Below are positions 54,597-64,000 of a stretch of 64,000 nucleotides of DNA, one piece after another (within the stretch, counting starts at the first letter, position 1; every line of letters starts with the position of its first letter). The DNA comes from Rhodopseudomonas palustris (GTDB taxonomy: Bacteria; Pseudomonadota; Alphaproteobacteria; Rhizobiales; Xanthobacteraceae), in NCBI RefSeq assembly GCF_003591005.1, contig NZ_QYYD01000018.1, forward strand, positions 1 to 64,000, read 5' to 3'. Under the pieces are notes generated by a model that was not told where the DNA came from, ran no database searches, and was given only the letters and a program-made list of their open reading frames with translations. The position numbers and the translations under genes were made by a program.

Positions 54597-54851
54597 GGAG
54601 CCACTTTTTGTCAGGAGGGAACCGGCCGCGCCATTGCGCGCGGAGGCGCAAATTAGCGTCGCCGGCTTGAAAATCCATCATAAAGTGGCGGCGAAAGCGT
54701 CGCAACCGAGCCGGTCGTCGCAATTCCCGCCGCCGCTACCGCCTTCGCTCACGACTCGCGGACGGCGGCAGCGCTGCGCGATCACGCGGCCTTGAGCATC
54801 GCAAACGGCTCTGCTAGCGACATTGTGCAACCCTAACACGCGAGAGTATCC

Positions 54852-55628
54852 ATGCCGGTCCACGCCGTTCGTCCGCTGATTGCCGGAAACTGGAAGATGA
54901 ACGGCCTGAAGGCATCGATGTCCGAATTCGACGCGATGCTGTCCGGCGCGGCGCAGCTGTCGCCGGGAATCGATCTCCTGGTGTGCCCGCCGGCAACGCT
55001 GATCGCCGCCTTCGCCGATCGGCTGGCGACCGCCAACAGAGACGGCGCGCTCAAGGTCGCGGTCGGTGCTCAGGACTGTCACGTCAATGCCTCCGGTGCC
55101 CATACCGGTGATTTGTCGGCCGAGATGCTGGCCGATGCCGGCGCTCGCGCCATAATCGTCGGCCATTCCGAGCGACGCGCCGATCATGCCGAGACCGACG
55201 CCATTGTGCGCAGCAAGGCGCAGGCGGTGTGGCGGGCAGGGCTGGTGGCGATTGTCTGCGTCGGCGAGACGCAGGGCGAGCGCAACGCCGGCCATACGCT
55301 GGACGTGGTCGCCGGCCAGCTGGCCGGCTCGCTTCCGGACGGCGCGACCGCGGCGAACCTGGTGGTCGCCTATGAGCCGGTCTGGGCGATCGGCACCGGG
55401 ATGACGCCCACCGTGGAGGATGTCGAGGAAGTTCATGGCTTTATCCGCCAGACTCTGACGCAACGCTTCAGCGCCGAGGGCGAGCAGATGCGGCTGCTGT
55501 ATGGCGGCTCGGTCAAGCCGTCGAATGCCCGCGAACTGCTGGCTGTGCCGCACGTCAACGGCGCGCTGATCGGCGGCGCCAGCCTGAAGGCGTCGGACTT
55601 CCTTGCGATCGCCGCCGGCTGCCCCTAA
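54852..55628 (+). CDS. tpiA: Triosephosphate isomerase
   Basis: The 258-residue TIM-barrel enzyme interconverts DHAP and glyceraldehyde 3-phosphate in glycolysis, gluconeogenesis and the Calvin cycle. The active-site residues are present: Lys in AGNWKMNG, His105 in VGHSERR, Glu175 in [11 protein letters not shown], and the phosphate-binding LYGGSVKP. The ATG at 54852 gives the normal start. It is divergent from ppiD, with a 255-base shared promoter gap, and upstream of secG. Confidence 0.97.
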   Translation: MPVHAVRPLIAGNWKMNGLKASMSEFDAMLSGAAQLSPGIDLLVCPPATLIAAFADRLATANRDGALKVAVGAQDCHVNASGAHTGDLSAEMLADAGARAIIVGHSERRADHAETDAIVRSKAQAVWRAGLVAIVCVGETQGERNAGHTLDVVAGQLAGSLPDGATAANLVVAYEPVWAIGTGMTPTVEDVEEVHGFIRQTLTQRFSAEGEQMRLLYGGSVKPSNARELLAVPHVNGALIGGASLKASDFLAIAAGCP

Positions 55629-55803
55629 CTGAGGACGGGCAAAAGGCTTTATCGGCGCGGGTCTGGGTCCATCCGGGGGTGACAATGCCCCGGGCGATCG
55701 TGTAGACACCGCGCAATCTCGTGAATCCCGCAAGCCTGTCGAGCAGCTCGCGCCGGCGCCATGCCGGCCTTTCGGCGGTCCGGGCTTGTGATGGAAGGGT
55801 GCT

Positions 55804-56193
55804 ATGCAGACTGTCATTATCGTCATCCACCTCATGCTGGTCCTCGGCCTGATCGGCGCTGTGCTGCTGCAGAAGTCCGAAGGCGGCGGCCTTGGCGTGG
55901 GTGGCGGCGGCGGTGGTGGCTTCATGTCGAGCCGCGGCACCGCGAACCTGTTGACCCGCACCACGGCGATCATGGCGGCGGGGTTTTTCGTGACCAGCCT
56001 GCTGCTCGGCTGGCTCGCCACCTACAACCGCAAGCCGACCTCGATCCTGCCGACTTCGGTTCCGGCACAGACGGCGCCGGGCACTCCGGTGCCGCCGACG
56101 TCGCAGGGCGGCGGTATTCTGGACTCGCTGCGGCAGTCCGATCAGCAGCAGAACACGGCCCCGGCCGCTCCGGCGCCGCCGCAGTCGAAATAA
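55804..56193 (+). CDS. secG: Preprotein translocase subunit SecG
   Basis: The 129-residue membrane protein helps SecYEG move polypeptides across the inner membrane. Two hydrophobic segments (about 2-20 and 53-72) flank the glycine-rich cytoplasmic loop KSEGGGLGVGGGGGGGFMSS, a SecG hallmark. The C terminus is Pro/Gln-rich and variable. Position between tpiA and pyrG is conserved in alphaproteobacteria. ATG at 55804 has GGAAGGG upstream. Confidence 0.95.
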   Translation: MQTVIIVIHLMLVLGLIGAVLLQKSEGGGLGVGGGGGGGFMSSRGTANLLTRTTAIMAAGFFVTSLLLGWLATYNRKPTSILPTSVPAQTAPGTPVPPTSQGGGILDSLRQSDQQQNTAPAAPAPPQSK

Positions 56194-56353
56194 GCATTGC
56201 CGGCATGCAGCGGCGGGAGCTCGGACACGTTCTGAGCTGCCGCCCTTAATCGTATGACGACGCTGTGCTTTCGGCGTCACCCACAGGCGTTTGGAAAACT
56301 CCCCGCGGGATGCGAATCGCTTTTGCGAATCGGCCCTGGGGCCTTAAAGGTAA

Positions 56354-57991
<1,638 letters not shown>

Positions 57992-58006
57992 AATCGTACT
58001 GCCCGG

Positions 58007-59311
58007 CTAGTACGCCCGGTAGGTGCCGCTGAATGGCGGTTTCTCCAGCGCTACCGCCCATCCGTCCGGCCAGATTCGCAGCTGATGGGTGCTGTCGCGC
58101 TGCCAAGCCTCGACTTCCGATCGCCAGTCGGCGCCGGTGGTGTAGGGGGCGTTCCACAGCAACAGCGTGGCGGTCTGTGCCGCGATGATCCAGCCGAACA
58201 GTCCCGCCGCCAGATAGCTGCGCAGCCCGGTCTCCGTGGCGCTGAAGCTCAGCAATGCCATCATGATCAGCGCGTGCGGCACGAGCTGATAGCGTCCGCC
58301 GCCGACATATTCCAGCAGGCCCATCTTGTCGCCGAGGGCGGACACGTAGCTGGCGGTCAAAATGCCGGCGCCGAGCAAAAACCACAGCGGCGACGAGGTT
58401 GGCCGGCGCAGTGCCGCCAGCAGGGATACGCCGTACAGGGCGGCGACGATCAGCAGCGGCCATAGCGGACGCTCGCCCACCATGTAACGACTTCGCAGTC
58501 CCTCGATGAGCGAGATCGCCCGCTCTGCGTCGAGCATCGGCAGCAGGATGTGCTTGATCAGCAGAACGCCGCCGAACACCGAGATCGGCATGCCAAAGGT
58601 GCGCTCGCCGGGCTGGAAAAACAACGCCAGCTCGACGGCGATGCCGCCCACAAAAATCAGTGTCTGGATCGTGCGTTGCGGCGATCGCTCCTGCAGAGCT
58701 CGCAGGATCAGCAGCGGCGACAGAAACCAGGCGGCAGGCGCACTCAGCGCCGCCAGCAACAGCACGGCATAGTGAAAGAACCGAACCCGCGTGCGCTCGG
58801 TGTCCAGCGCCAGAATGATGCCGACTGCGATGGCCAGGTGGTGCTGGCTGTTGATCGAGTTGAGCCAGGTTTCTTGCGCCGCTGGCGGCAGCGCCAGCGC
58901 CAGCAGCGCCGCGAAGGCGGTCCAGCGGTGCTGCGTCCACGGCGTTCGACTGGTCAGGATGAGGATCGCCGGGACGAGATGGATCAGCAGCGCGATGGCG
59001 GCCGTCGCCAACGGCGCTTGCGCGAGAGGAAAACACGAGGCCAGCAAGCCGGCCGCGTTAGCGGTCAGGTTGAGATAGCCCGTATGGACGGCGAACAGGG
59101 CCTCGCTCCAGGTGAGGTGCCAGGCATTGGCGAAGAAGATACTACCTTCCTCGGCCCAGAAGCGTCCGTGCAAGATAGCATGCGGGATGCGGACAATGAT
59201 GAGGCCGGCGAAGAGGAGCAGATAACAGAGCTTCTCACTCAGCGAGGGACGCTTGCTCCACCACGAGGCGGAGATTGTCGGTGGACAAGAGATTACTTCA
59301 ACGTGCTGCAA
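58007..59311 (-). CDS. Multi-pass membrane protein, possible GT-C-type glycosyltransferase
   Basis: From TTG at 59311 the product is about 434 residues with ten or more hydrophobic segments. After the first helix comes the stretch GRFWAEEGSIFFANAW; an acidic pair in the first periplasmic loop is the pattern of GT-C lipid-linked glycosyltransferases, so a role in surface glycan modification is possible but unproven. The C-terminal part is a short periplasmic region (LRIWPDGWAVALEKPPF). The start is uncertain: the frame stays open to 59581 with no good ribosome site. It lies convergent to pyrG. Confidence 0.6.
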   Translation of the reverse strand: MQHVEVISCPPTISASWWSKRPSLSEKLCYLLLFAGLIIVRIPHAILHGRFWAEEGSIFFANAWHLTWSEALFAVHTGYLNLTANAAGLLASCFPLAQAPLATAAIALLIHLVPAILILTSRTPWTQHRWTAFAALLALALPPAAQETWLNSINSQHHLAIAVGIILALDTERTRVRFFHYAVLLLAALSAPAAWFLSPLLILRALQERSPQRTIQTLIFVGGIAVELALFFQPGERTFGMPISVFGGVLLIKHILLPMLDAERAISLIEGLRSRYMVGERPLWPLLIVAALYGVSLLAALRRPTSSPLWFLLGAGILTASYVSALGDKMGLLEYVGGGRYQLVPHALIMMALLSFSATETGLRSYLAAGLFGWIIAAQTATLLLWNAPYTTGADWRSEVEAWQRDSTHQLRIWPDGWAVALEKPPFSGTYRAY

Positions 59312-59432
59312 ACAATCCCCGCTTACTATCGATGAGCGGGCGCGACCGTATCCAAACGCCTTAAATGAAGTCAAACCGGAAATTGCGGCAATAGGTAGCA
59401 ATGCCGGCGGTCGCTTGACGAGATGCAGTATT

Positions 59433-59458
59433 GCCCGCCTGGGGCGAAGCAGGCGGGC
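59433..59458 (-). terminator. Hairpin downstream of the PAAR gene
   Basis: GCCCGCCT (59433-59440) and AGGCGGGC (59451-59458) form a perfect 8-bp stem with a 10-base loop, 50 bases beyond the PAAR stop. There is no T tract. Nothing else is seen in the 59312-59507 gap. Confidence 0.4.
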
Positions 59459-59507
59459 GCGGCATGTCGTTAGGTTGACCGATGAAGTTGAGGGAAAGGG
59501 CGCGCGG

Positions 59508-59822
59508 CTACCTGCAGCCGGCGGTGACGTCGCCGGCGCGCGCCATCGGCTTGCCGTTGATGAAGACGTTGCTGCCGTCACCGACGACCACGCCGCCGCA
59601 GGTGGTCCTGCCGCCCGTCACGGCGGCCGGCTTCCCATTGATGAAGACGTTGCTCGATCCCTCGACGATCGAGCCGTCGGAGGTGGTATCGCCGGCGCGC
59701 GCGGCCGGCCTGCCGCCGACCGTGACATTGTCGCTGCCACCGGTGACGACGCCGGGTGTCTGCGCGTGCGATGGCGTGGCCGCGAGAATGAGCAAGGCTA
59801 CGGCAGAAGACATTCGCATCAT
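59508..59822 (-). CDS. Sec-exported PAAR-motif protein
   Basis: The 104-residue protein has a signal peptide (LLILAATPSHA, cleavage near residue 20) and then a compact PAAR domain with the literal motif at residues 39-42 (GGRPAARAGDTT). Two copies of NVFINGKPxA follow, and the end is GDVTAGCR; Cys75 and Cys103 may pair. PAAR proteins normally cap the VgrG spike of the type VI secretion system and are cytoplasmic, so a signal peptide is unusual. No VgrG, Hcp or other T6SS gene is in the window. Confidence 0.78.
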   Translation of the reverse strand: MMRMSSAVALLILAATPSHAQTPGVVTGGSDNVTVGGRPAARAGDTTSDGSIVEGSSNVFINGKPAAVTGGRTTCGGVVVGDGSNVFINGKPMARAGDVTAGCR

Positions 59823-60037
59823 GGGTCGCCCCCCGACAGTGCAGCACGAGCAATTCGATGTTCAAGGTAACGGCTGACCAGCAGTGGTATCGCACCGGCT
59901 TGGGACGGTTCGATTTTTCACGATGTTCGAACGCCCTGATGGTCACTTCCCGGACAGACTTTCGATCGGAAGTAGAGGAAGATCTGTAAATCAACCGACG
60001 CGTGCTTCGCATAGCCAACGGCAATCGAGGTTTCTAG

Positions 60038-60895
60038 ATGGCGCAGCCGGTCACGCTCTTCGCTTGGGCAATCCCGGCCTGGGATTCCGAGTCGCCGGTC
60101 GATCACACGTGGGTCACCAGCTACGACAATCGTATCCACGGCTACCCGACCATCACCGAAGTGGTCGGGGCCCATCAGTTCTTCTGGTATAGCTGGGGAT
60201 CGTTTCACGCGGTCGGTGGCACGCCCAGCAATCCCGACGGCTCGCTGGGCCAGCAGCCCGCCGATCCGGCGGTGGCGCAGTGCCTGGTCCGGCCCAATCT
60301 CGACTCGCGGACCTCGTCGCTCGCCCGCGGTACGATCTATCACTATGGCGTCGATGGTGTTTGCCACCAATTGGCCAATCAGGTGTTGTACGCGAGCGGG
60401 CTCGGCAGCGGCCAACCGATGACGGTGCACAAGGCCCGAGGCTATCTGTTGAGCAGCTTCATTTATGGCACTTACGGGCTGCAGCATACCGCATGGTCTT
60501 CGAAGGTCGCCTCGTGCACATCGCAGCAACTGACGGCGGGACCGGCCCGACCCGAGGGATTGAGGATGGCGCAGGACGAGACGTTGCCGGAGGCGGATGA
60601 ATTCGAGAAGCGGGCGATGGCGCTGCTTGCCGGCCAGCCGGCCAAGCTCAGCCGACTGCTGCAATTGCGCAGCGAAGTCCAGCAATTCGCCGCGCGCGCC
60701 TGGCCCGGCTCGGGCCAACCCGGTGCGGTGGCCCTGAACGCGCGCAATCAGGAACTGATCGACGAGGCCGCGCGGCTGCTGGGGCCGGACGATTTTCGCA
60801 AGCTGTTCGGCGCCGACCCTGGCGCCAGGGTCAATCTGGTCGACCCTCATATCGCCAATTCAGCCGGCGATATCCCGCCGCCGAAGCAGCGATAG
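60038..60895 (+). CDS. Unknown protein with possible papain-like His/Cys site, divergent from PAAR gene
   Basis: The 285-residue protein lacks a signal peptide and membrane helices. Residues 1-150 hold ordered motifs: DHTWVTSYD (His23), HQFFWYSWGSFHAVGG, GVDGVCHQLANQVLYASG (Cys109) and ARGYLLSSFIYGTYG. His before Cys is the order found in circularly permuted papain-like (NlpC/P60-related) hydrolases, so His23/Cys109 may be a catalytic dyad; this is inference. Residues 180-285 are a charged helical tail. Its neighbour across a 215-base gap is the PAAR protein, so an effector-like or secreted-hydrolase role is conceivable. Confidence 0.55.
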   Translation: MAQPVTLFAWAIPAWDSESPVDHTWVTSYDNRIHGYPTITEVVGAHQFFWYSWGSFHAVGGTPSNPDGSLGQQPADPAVAQCLVRPNLDSRTSSLARGTIYHYGVDGVCHQLANQVLYASGLGSGQPMTVHKARGYLLSSFIYGTYGLQHTAWSSKVASCTSQQLTAGPARPEGLRMAQDETLPEADEFEKRAMALLAGQPAKLSRLLQLRSEVQQFAARAWPGSGQPGAVALNARNQELIDEAARLLGPDDFRKLFGADPGARVNLVDPHIANSAGDIPPPKQR

Positions 60896-61054
60896 GGCGT
60901 TCACGCCGAGCGGCTTGGCTCGGCAAGCGCGGGCCATGCGGCGGACGCGGTGCTGTCAGCCGCATGGGCCGCTTTGACGTTCTCCCGGATTGTTGCCACA
61001 ACACGGCACGCGCCGGTGTGGCGACACGCGCGCCGCGCTGAGGGAGGCTTCGTC

Positions 61055-61381
61055 ATGATCTATGAATCCCGGACGTATCGCTGCGTGCCTGGCCGGCTAC
61101 CGGCGCTGCTGAAGCGGTTCGAGACAACGACGTTGCGGCTGTTCGACAAGCATGGCATCCGCGCGATCGGGTTCTTCACCACGCTGGTCGGCGCCTCCAA
61201 TCAGGAACTGACCTATCTGCTCGCGTGGGAAAATCTCGCCGAGCGCGACCAGAAATGGACCGCTTTCGTGACCGACCCGGAATGGGTCGCGGCGAGGGCG
61301 AAGAGCGAAGAGGACGGTCAGATCGTCGAGACCATCGCCAACCAGCTGCTGACGCCGACGGCGTTCTCGGCGATGAAGTAA
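61055..61381 (+). CDS. NIPSNAP family protein
   Basis: The 108-residue protein has a single NIPSNAP domain of the dimeric alpha/beta-barrel fold (MIYESRTYRCVPGRLPALLKRF, GASNQELTYLLAWENLAERDQ). The family is widespread; its bacterial function is not established. GAGGGAGG lies 10 bases before the ATG at 61055; the upstream open frame from 60950 is not conserved. It is followed by a VOC protein after 31 bases, on the way to kdsA. Confidence 0.85.
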   Translation: MIYESRTYRCVPGRLPALLKRFETTTLRLFDKHGIRAIGFFTTLVGASNQELTYLLAWENLAERDQKWTAFVTDPEWVAARAKSEEDGQIVETIANQLLTPTAFSAMK

Positions 61382-61412
61382 TCGCGTCGGCATTCATGAA
61401 AGCTTCGGACTG

Positions 61413-62282
61413 ATGCCCGGCGGTCTCGACCATCTCGTGCATGCGGTGCGCGACCTCGATGCGGCCGCGGATGCGTATCAAGAACTCGGCTTCACCGTCG
61501 GCACCCGCAATCGTCATCCGTGGGGCACGCATAACCGCATCATTCAGCTCGATGGCTTCTTCATCGAGATCCTCACCGTCGCCGAACCCGAGAAGATCGA
61601 GCCGCACCGCGACGGCGGCTACTCGTTCGGCGCTTTCCAGCGCGATTATCTGGCGAAGCGCGAAGGGTTGTCGATGCTGCTGCTCGCCAGCAGCGATGCG
61701 GCGGAAGATGCACGCAGCTACGCCGCAGCCGGGATCGGCGAGGGCGACGTGTTCAGCTTCGCACGGCAGGGACTGCGGGGCGACGGCAGCGCGGCGCAAC
61801 TCGGCTTCTCGCTTGCTTTCGCGCGCGATCCGCTATCACCGGACGCCGGCTTTGGGGTGTGTCAGCATTTGCATCCTGAGAATTTCTGGAGCCCGGCGTT
61901 TCAAGCCCACGCCAATACGGCGCAGGCCGTTGCCGGCGTCGTGATGGTGGCCGACAATCCGACGGATCATCATATCTTTCTCGGCGCCTATACCGGCCAG
62001 CGCGATCTGCATGCGACCTCGAGCGGCGTCACTGCGCGGACGCCGCGAGGTGATATCACCATCGTGGAACCGGTTTCGTTCCGCGATCAATACGGTGTCG
62101 ACCTGGTCGCGGACGACACCGGCGCGCGCTTCACCGGATTGCGCATTGCGGTGAGGGATGTGGGCGTGGTTGAACGCCTGCTGCAGCAAAATGCGGTCGA
62201 GGCGACCTGCCATCTCGGCCGGCTGATCGTGCCGGATCTGTTCGGCGCGACGCTGATCTTCGAACAAGGAATCGTCCGGTGA
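61413..62282 (+). CDS. VOC family (glyoxalase-like domain) protein
   Basis: The 289-residue protein starts [20 protein letters not shown], the first beta-alpha unit of a glyoxalase-like (PF13468-type) VOC domain with a potential metal His. A second VOC half follows, ending [12 protein letters not shown] and beyond. Substrate unknown; related genes next to kdsA in the clade are annotated only as VOC proteins. Its TGA overlaps the GTG start of kdsA, so the two are translationally coupled. Confidence 0.8.
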   Translation: MPGGLDHLVHAVRDLDAAADAYQELGFTVGTRNRHPWGTHNRIIQLDGFFIEILTVAEPEKIEPHRDGGYSFGAFQRDYLAKREGLSMLLLASSDAAEDARSYAAAGIGEGDVFSFARQGLRGDGSAAQLGFSLAFARDPLSPDAGFGVCQHLHPENFWSPAFQAHANTAQAVAGVVMVADNPTDHHIFLGAYTGQRDLHATSSGVTARTPRGDITIVEPVSFRDQYGVDLVADDTGARFTGLRIAVRDVGVVERLLQQNAVEATCHLGRLIVPDLFGATLIFEQGIVR

Positions 62283-63142
62283 ACAAAAGCACTGCACCCG
62301 CGTCCGTGGTGGCCGCGGGCCACGTCAAGTTCGGCAACGCGCTGCCGCTGTCGATCATTGCAGGGCCATGCCAGCTGGAGAGCCGGGCGCACGCGCTCGA
62401 GGTCGCTTCGGCGCTCAAGGAGATCGCCGAGCGGCTCGGCGTCGGGCTCGTCTACAAGACCTCGTTCGACAAGGCCAACCGCACCAGTGCGGCGAGCGCG
62501 CGCGGCATCGGGATCGATGCGGCGCTGCCGATCTTCGCCGAAATCCGCGACAGCATCGGGCTTCCCGTCCTGACGGATGTGCACGAGAACGAGCAGTGCG
62601 CGCGCGCCGCCGAGGCGGTCGACATCCTGCAGATCCCCGCGTTCCTGTGCCGGCAGACCGACCTGCTGCTCGCCGCGGCGGCGACCGGCAAGGTCGTCAA
62701 CGTCAAGAAAGGCCAGTTTCTGGCGCCGTGGGACATGGGCAACGTCGTCGCCAAGATCACCCATGGCGGCAATCCCAAAGTGCTGGTGACAGAGCGCGGC
62801 GCCTCGTTCGGCTACAACACGCTGGTGTCGGACATGCGCGCGCTGCCGATCATGGCGCGGACCACCGGCGCGCCGGTGATCTTCGACGCGACGCATTCGG
62901 TGCAGCAGCCGGGCGGCAAGGGGACGTCGTCGGGCGGCGAGCGCGAATTCGTGCCGGTGCTGGCGCGTGCGGCGGTCGCGGTCGGCGTTGCCGGCGTGTT
63001 TATCGAGACCCATCCCGATCCCGACCACGCGCCGTCGGATGGTCCCAACATGGTGCCGCTGCGCGATTTCGAAAGCCTGCTGCGGACCCTGATGGAGTTC
63101 GACGCGCTGGCCAAGAAGCGTCCCGGCAACGGGACCGTCTGA
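62279..63142 (+). CDS. kdsA: 3-deoxy-8-phosphooctulonate synthase
   Basis: The 287-residue TIM-barrel enzyme condenses PEP and arabinose 5-phosphate to Kdo-8-phosphate, the precursor of the inner-core sugar Kdo. Conserved stretches are [54 protein letters not shown] and [15 protein letters not shown]. The start is GTG at 62279, overlapping the VOC stop as GTGA. It ties in with lpxA-lpxB for LPS assembly. An MFS gene overlaps its stop as TGATG. Confidence 0.96.
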   Translation: MNKSTAPASVVAAGHVKFGNALPLSIIAGPCQLESRAHALEVASALKEIAERLGVGLVYKTSFDKANRTSAASARGIGIDAALPIFAEIRDSIGLPVLTDVHENEQCARAAEAVDILQIPAFLCRQTDLLLAAAATGKVVNVKKGQFLAPWDMGNVVAKITHGGNPKVLVTERGASFGYNTLVSDMRALPIMARTTGAPVIFDATHSVQQPGGKGTSSGGEREFVPVLARAAVAVGVAGVFIETHPDPDHAPSDGPNMVPLRDFESLLRTLMEFDALAKKRPGNGTV

Positions 63143-64000
63143 TGGGGCACAGCGACGGCGCGAGCGCACCGGCGGCTTTGCCGCCGGCGCTGAACATCAT
63201 TGCGCTGTCGGGCTTCGCGGCTAGCCTGTCGACACGCGCGCTCGACCCGGTGCTGCCGCGCATCGCCTCGGAGTTCTCCGTGTCGATCACTACGGCGGCC
63301 GGCCTCGCCGCGGTAAGCGCCTTCACCTTCGCTGTGGTGCAGCCGGCGATCGGCGCGCTGGCCGACATGTTCGGCAAGGCGCGGCTGATGATCGTGTGCC
63401 TGGCACTGCTCGGCTTCTCCAGCCTGCTGGGCGCACTGACAACGTCGTTTGAACTGTTGTTTCTGTGCCGCATCCTGGCCGGCATCGGCTCGGGCGGCGT
63501 CTTCCCTGTGGCGCTCGGGCTGACCGGCGATCTGGTTGGCCCGGAGCGGCGCCAGGTCGCGATCGGCCGCGTGCTTGGCGGCTCGATGACCGGCAATCTG
63601 CTCGGGGCATCGGCCGCCGGCGTGATCGGCGACGTGCTCGGCTGGCGGGGCGTTCTCAGCGTGATCGGGATGCTGGTGATCGTCGCCGCGCTGGCGGTGG
63701 CGTTCGGCTTTCGCGGCAAGCCGATCAAGGCCGGCGCGCCGATGGATTTCGCCGGCCTGCGCCGCAGCTATCGCATTATCTTCAGCAATCCGAACGCGGC
63801 GATCTGCTTTACCGCGGTGCTGATCGAAGGCACCTGCGTGATGGGCACGTTCCCTTTCGTCGCGGCCTTCCTGCACGAGCTCGGGCAGGAGTCGCTGGCG
63901 ATCGCCGGGCTGGTGATCGCCGGCTTCGCGGTCGGCGGGCTGCTGTACACGCTCACCGTGGCGCGGCTGCTGCCGCGCCTCGGCGTCAACGGCATGATGA
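63142..64000 (+). CDS. MFS transporter, partial (continues past window)
   Basis: The frame opens with ATG at 63142, overlapping the kdsA stop (TGATG), and runs to the window end, giving at least 286 residues with eight or nine hydrophobic segments. The MFS signature is seen between helices 2 and 3 (GALADMFGKARLMIV), along with LCRILAGIGSGGVFPVALG in helix 4. It most resembles drug:H+ or sugar-efflux type MFS proteins of the DHA1 type. Substrate unknown. Coupling to kdsA suggests co-expression, but the product is not an obvious partner in Kdo synthesis. Confidence 0.85.
   Translation, partial: MGHSDGASAPAALPPALNIIALSGFAASLSTRALDPVLPRIASEFSVSITTAAGLAAVSAFTFAVVQPAIGALADMFGKARLMIVCLALLGFSSLLGALTTSFELLFLCRILAGIGSGGVFPVALGLTGDLVGPERRQVAIGRVLGGSMTGNLLGASAAGVIGDVLGWRGVLSVIGMLVIVAALAVAFGFRGKPIKAGAPMDFAGLRRSYRIIFSNPNAAICFTAVLIEGTCVMGTFPFVAAFLHELGQESLAIAGLVIAGFAVGGLLYTLTVARLLPRLGVNGMM

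Overview
The window is about 64 kb of high-GC, densely packed chromosomal DNA from an alphaproteobacterium of the Bradyrhizobium/Rhodopseudomonas family, most likely the Rhodopseudomonas palustris group. This rests on the gene order rpsB-tsf-pyrH-frr-uppS-cdsA-dxr-rseP-bamA-lpxD-fabZ-lpxA-lpxI-lpxB, tandem DUF3551 genes, alphaproteobacterial LexA boxes (GTTC-N7-GTTC), a long C-terminal extension on ribosomal protein S2, and several families of interspersed palindromes typical of this clade. No rRNA, tRNA, CRISPR array, prophage or transposase gene was seen.

Layout. 0.3-2.5 kb: methylmalonyl-CoA epimerase, a small membrane protein and nicotinate phosphoribosyltransferase. 2.6-2.8 kb: an AT-rich gap with a candidate structured small RNA on the minus strand. 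3.0-6.2 kb: a copper-handling cluster (DUF2946, PCuAC chaperone, YcnI-like, CopC-CopD fusion). 6.4-9.7 kb: proS and lolCE-lolD. 10.0-14.6 kb: two DUF3551 proteins, an SOS-type promoter with two LexA boxes driving a 32-residue membrane peptide, then replicative dnaE. 14.8-17.3 kb: a proline-rich secreted caspase-fold protein that has lost both catalytic residues. 17.5-32.6 kb: the translation/isoprenoid/outer-membrane/lipid A block. 32.9-42.1 kb: gltA, gltX, glnS, comEC, lexA, moeA. 42.3-49.9 kb: an accessory stretch with a small membrane-anchored protein, a rifampin ADP-ribosyltransferase, thioesterase, HAD hydrolase, MotB-like protein, PilZ protein, a divergent Hsp20 heat-shock locus, a zinc-ribbon protein and a P-type ATPase. 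It separates moeA from moaC. 49.9-54.6 kb: moaC, trpC, trpD, ppiD. 54.9-58.0 kb: tpiA, secG, pyrG. 58.0-60.9 kb: a second accessory patch with a multi-pass membrane protein, a Sec-exported PAAR protein and a divergent unknown protein with a possible His/Cys dyad. 61-64 kb: NIPSNAP, VOC, kdsA and the start of an MFS transporter.

How the genes work together. The 17.6-32.6 kb block joins ribosome and translation factors to undecaprenyl phosphate, CDP-diacylglycerol and MEP-pathway synthesis, outer-membrane protein assembly (BamA, RseP) and lipid A synthesis (LpxD, FabZ, LpxA, LpxI, LpxB). KdsA at 62.3 kb adds Kdo synthesis and LolCDE adds lipoprotein export, so much of the envelope supply chain is in this window. 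The SOS response appears twice: lexA with its own box, and a separate LexA-controlled promoter whose first gene is a membrane peptide of the size and type of known SOS-induced division inhibitors or depolarising peptides. The most unusual items are that SOS peptide, the dead caspase-fold protein, the PAAR/unknown-hydrolase pair and the minus-strand RNA candidate.
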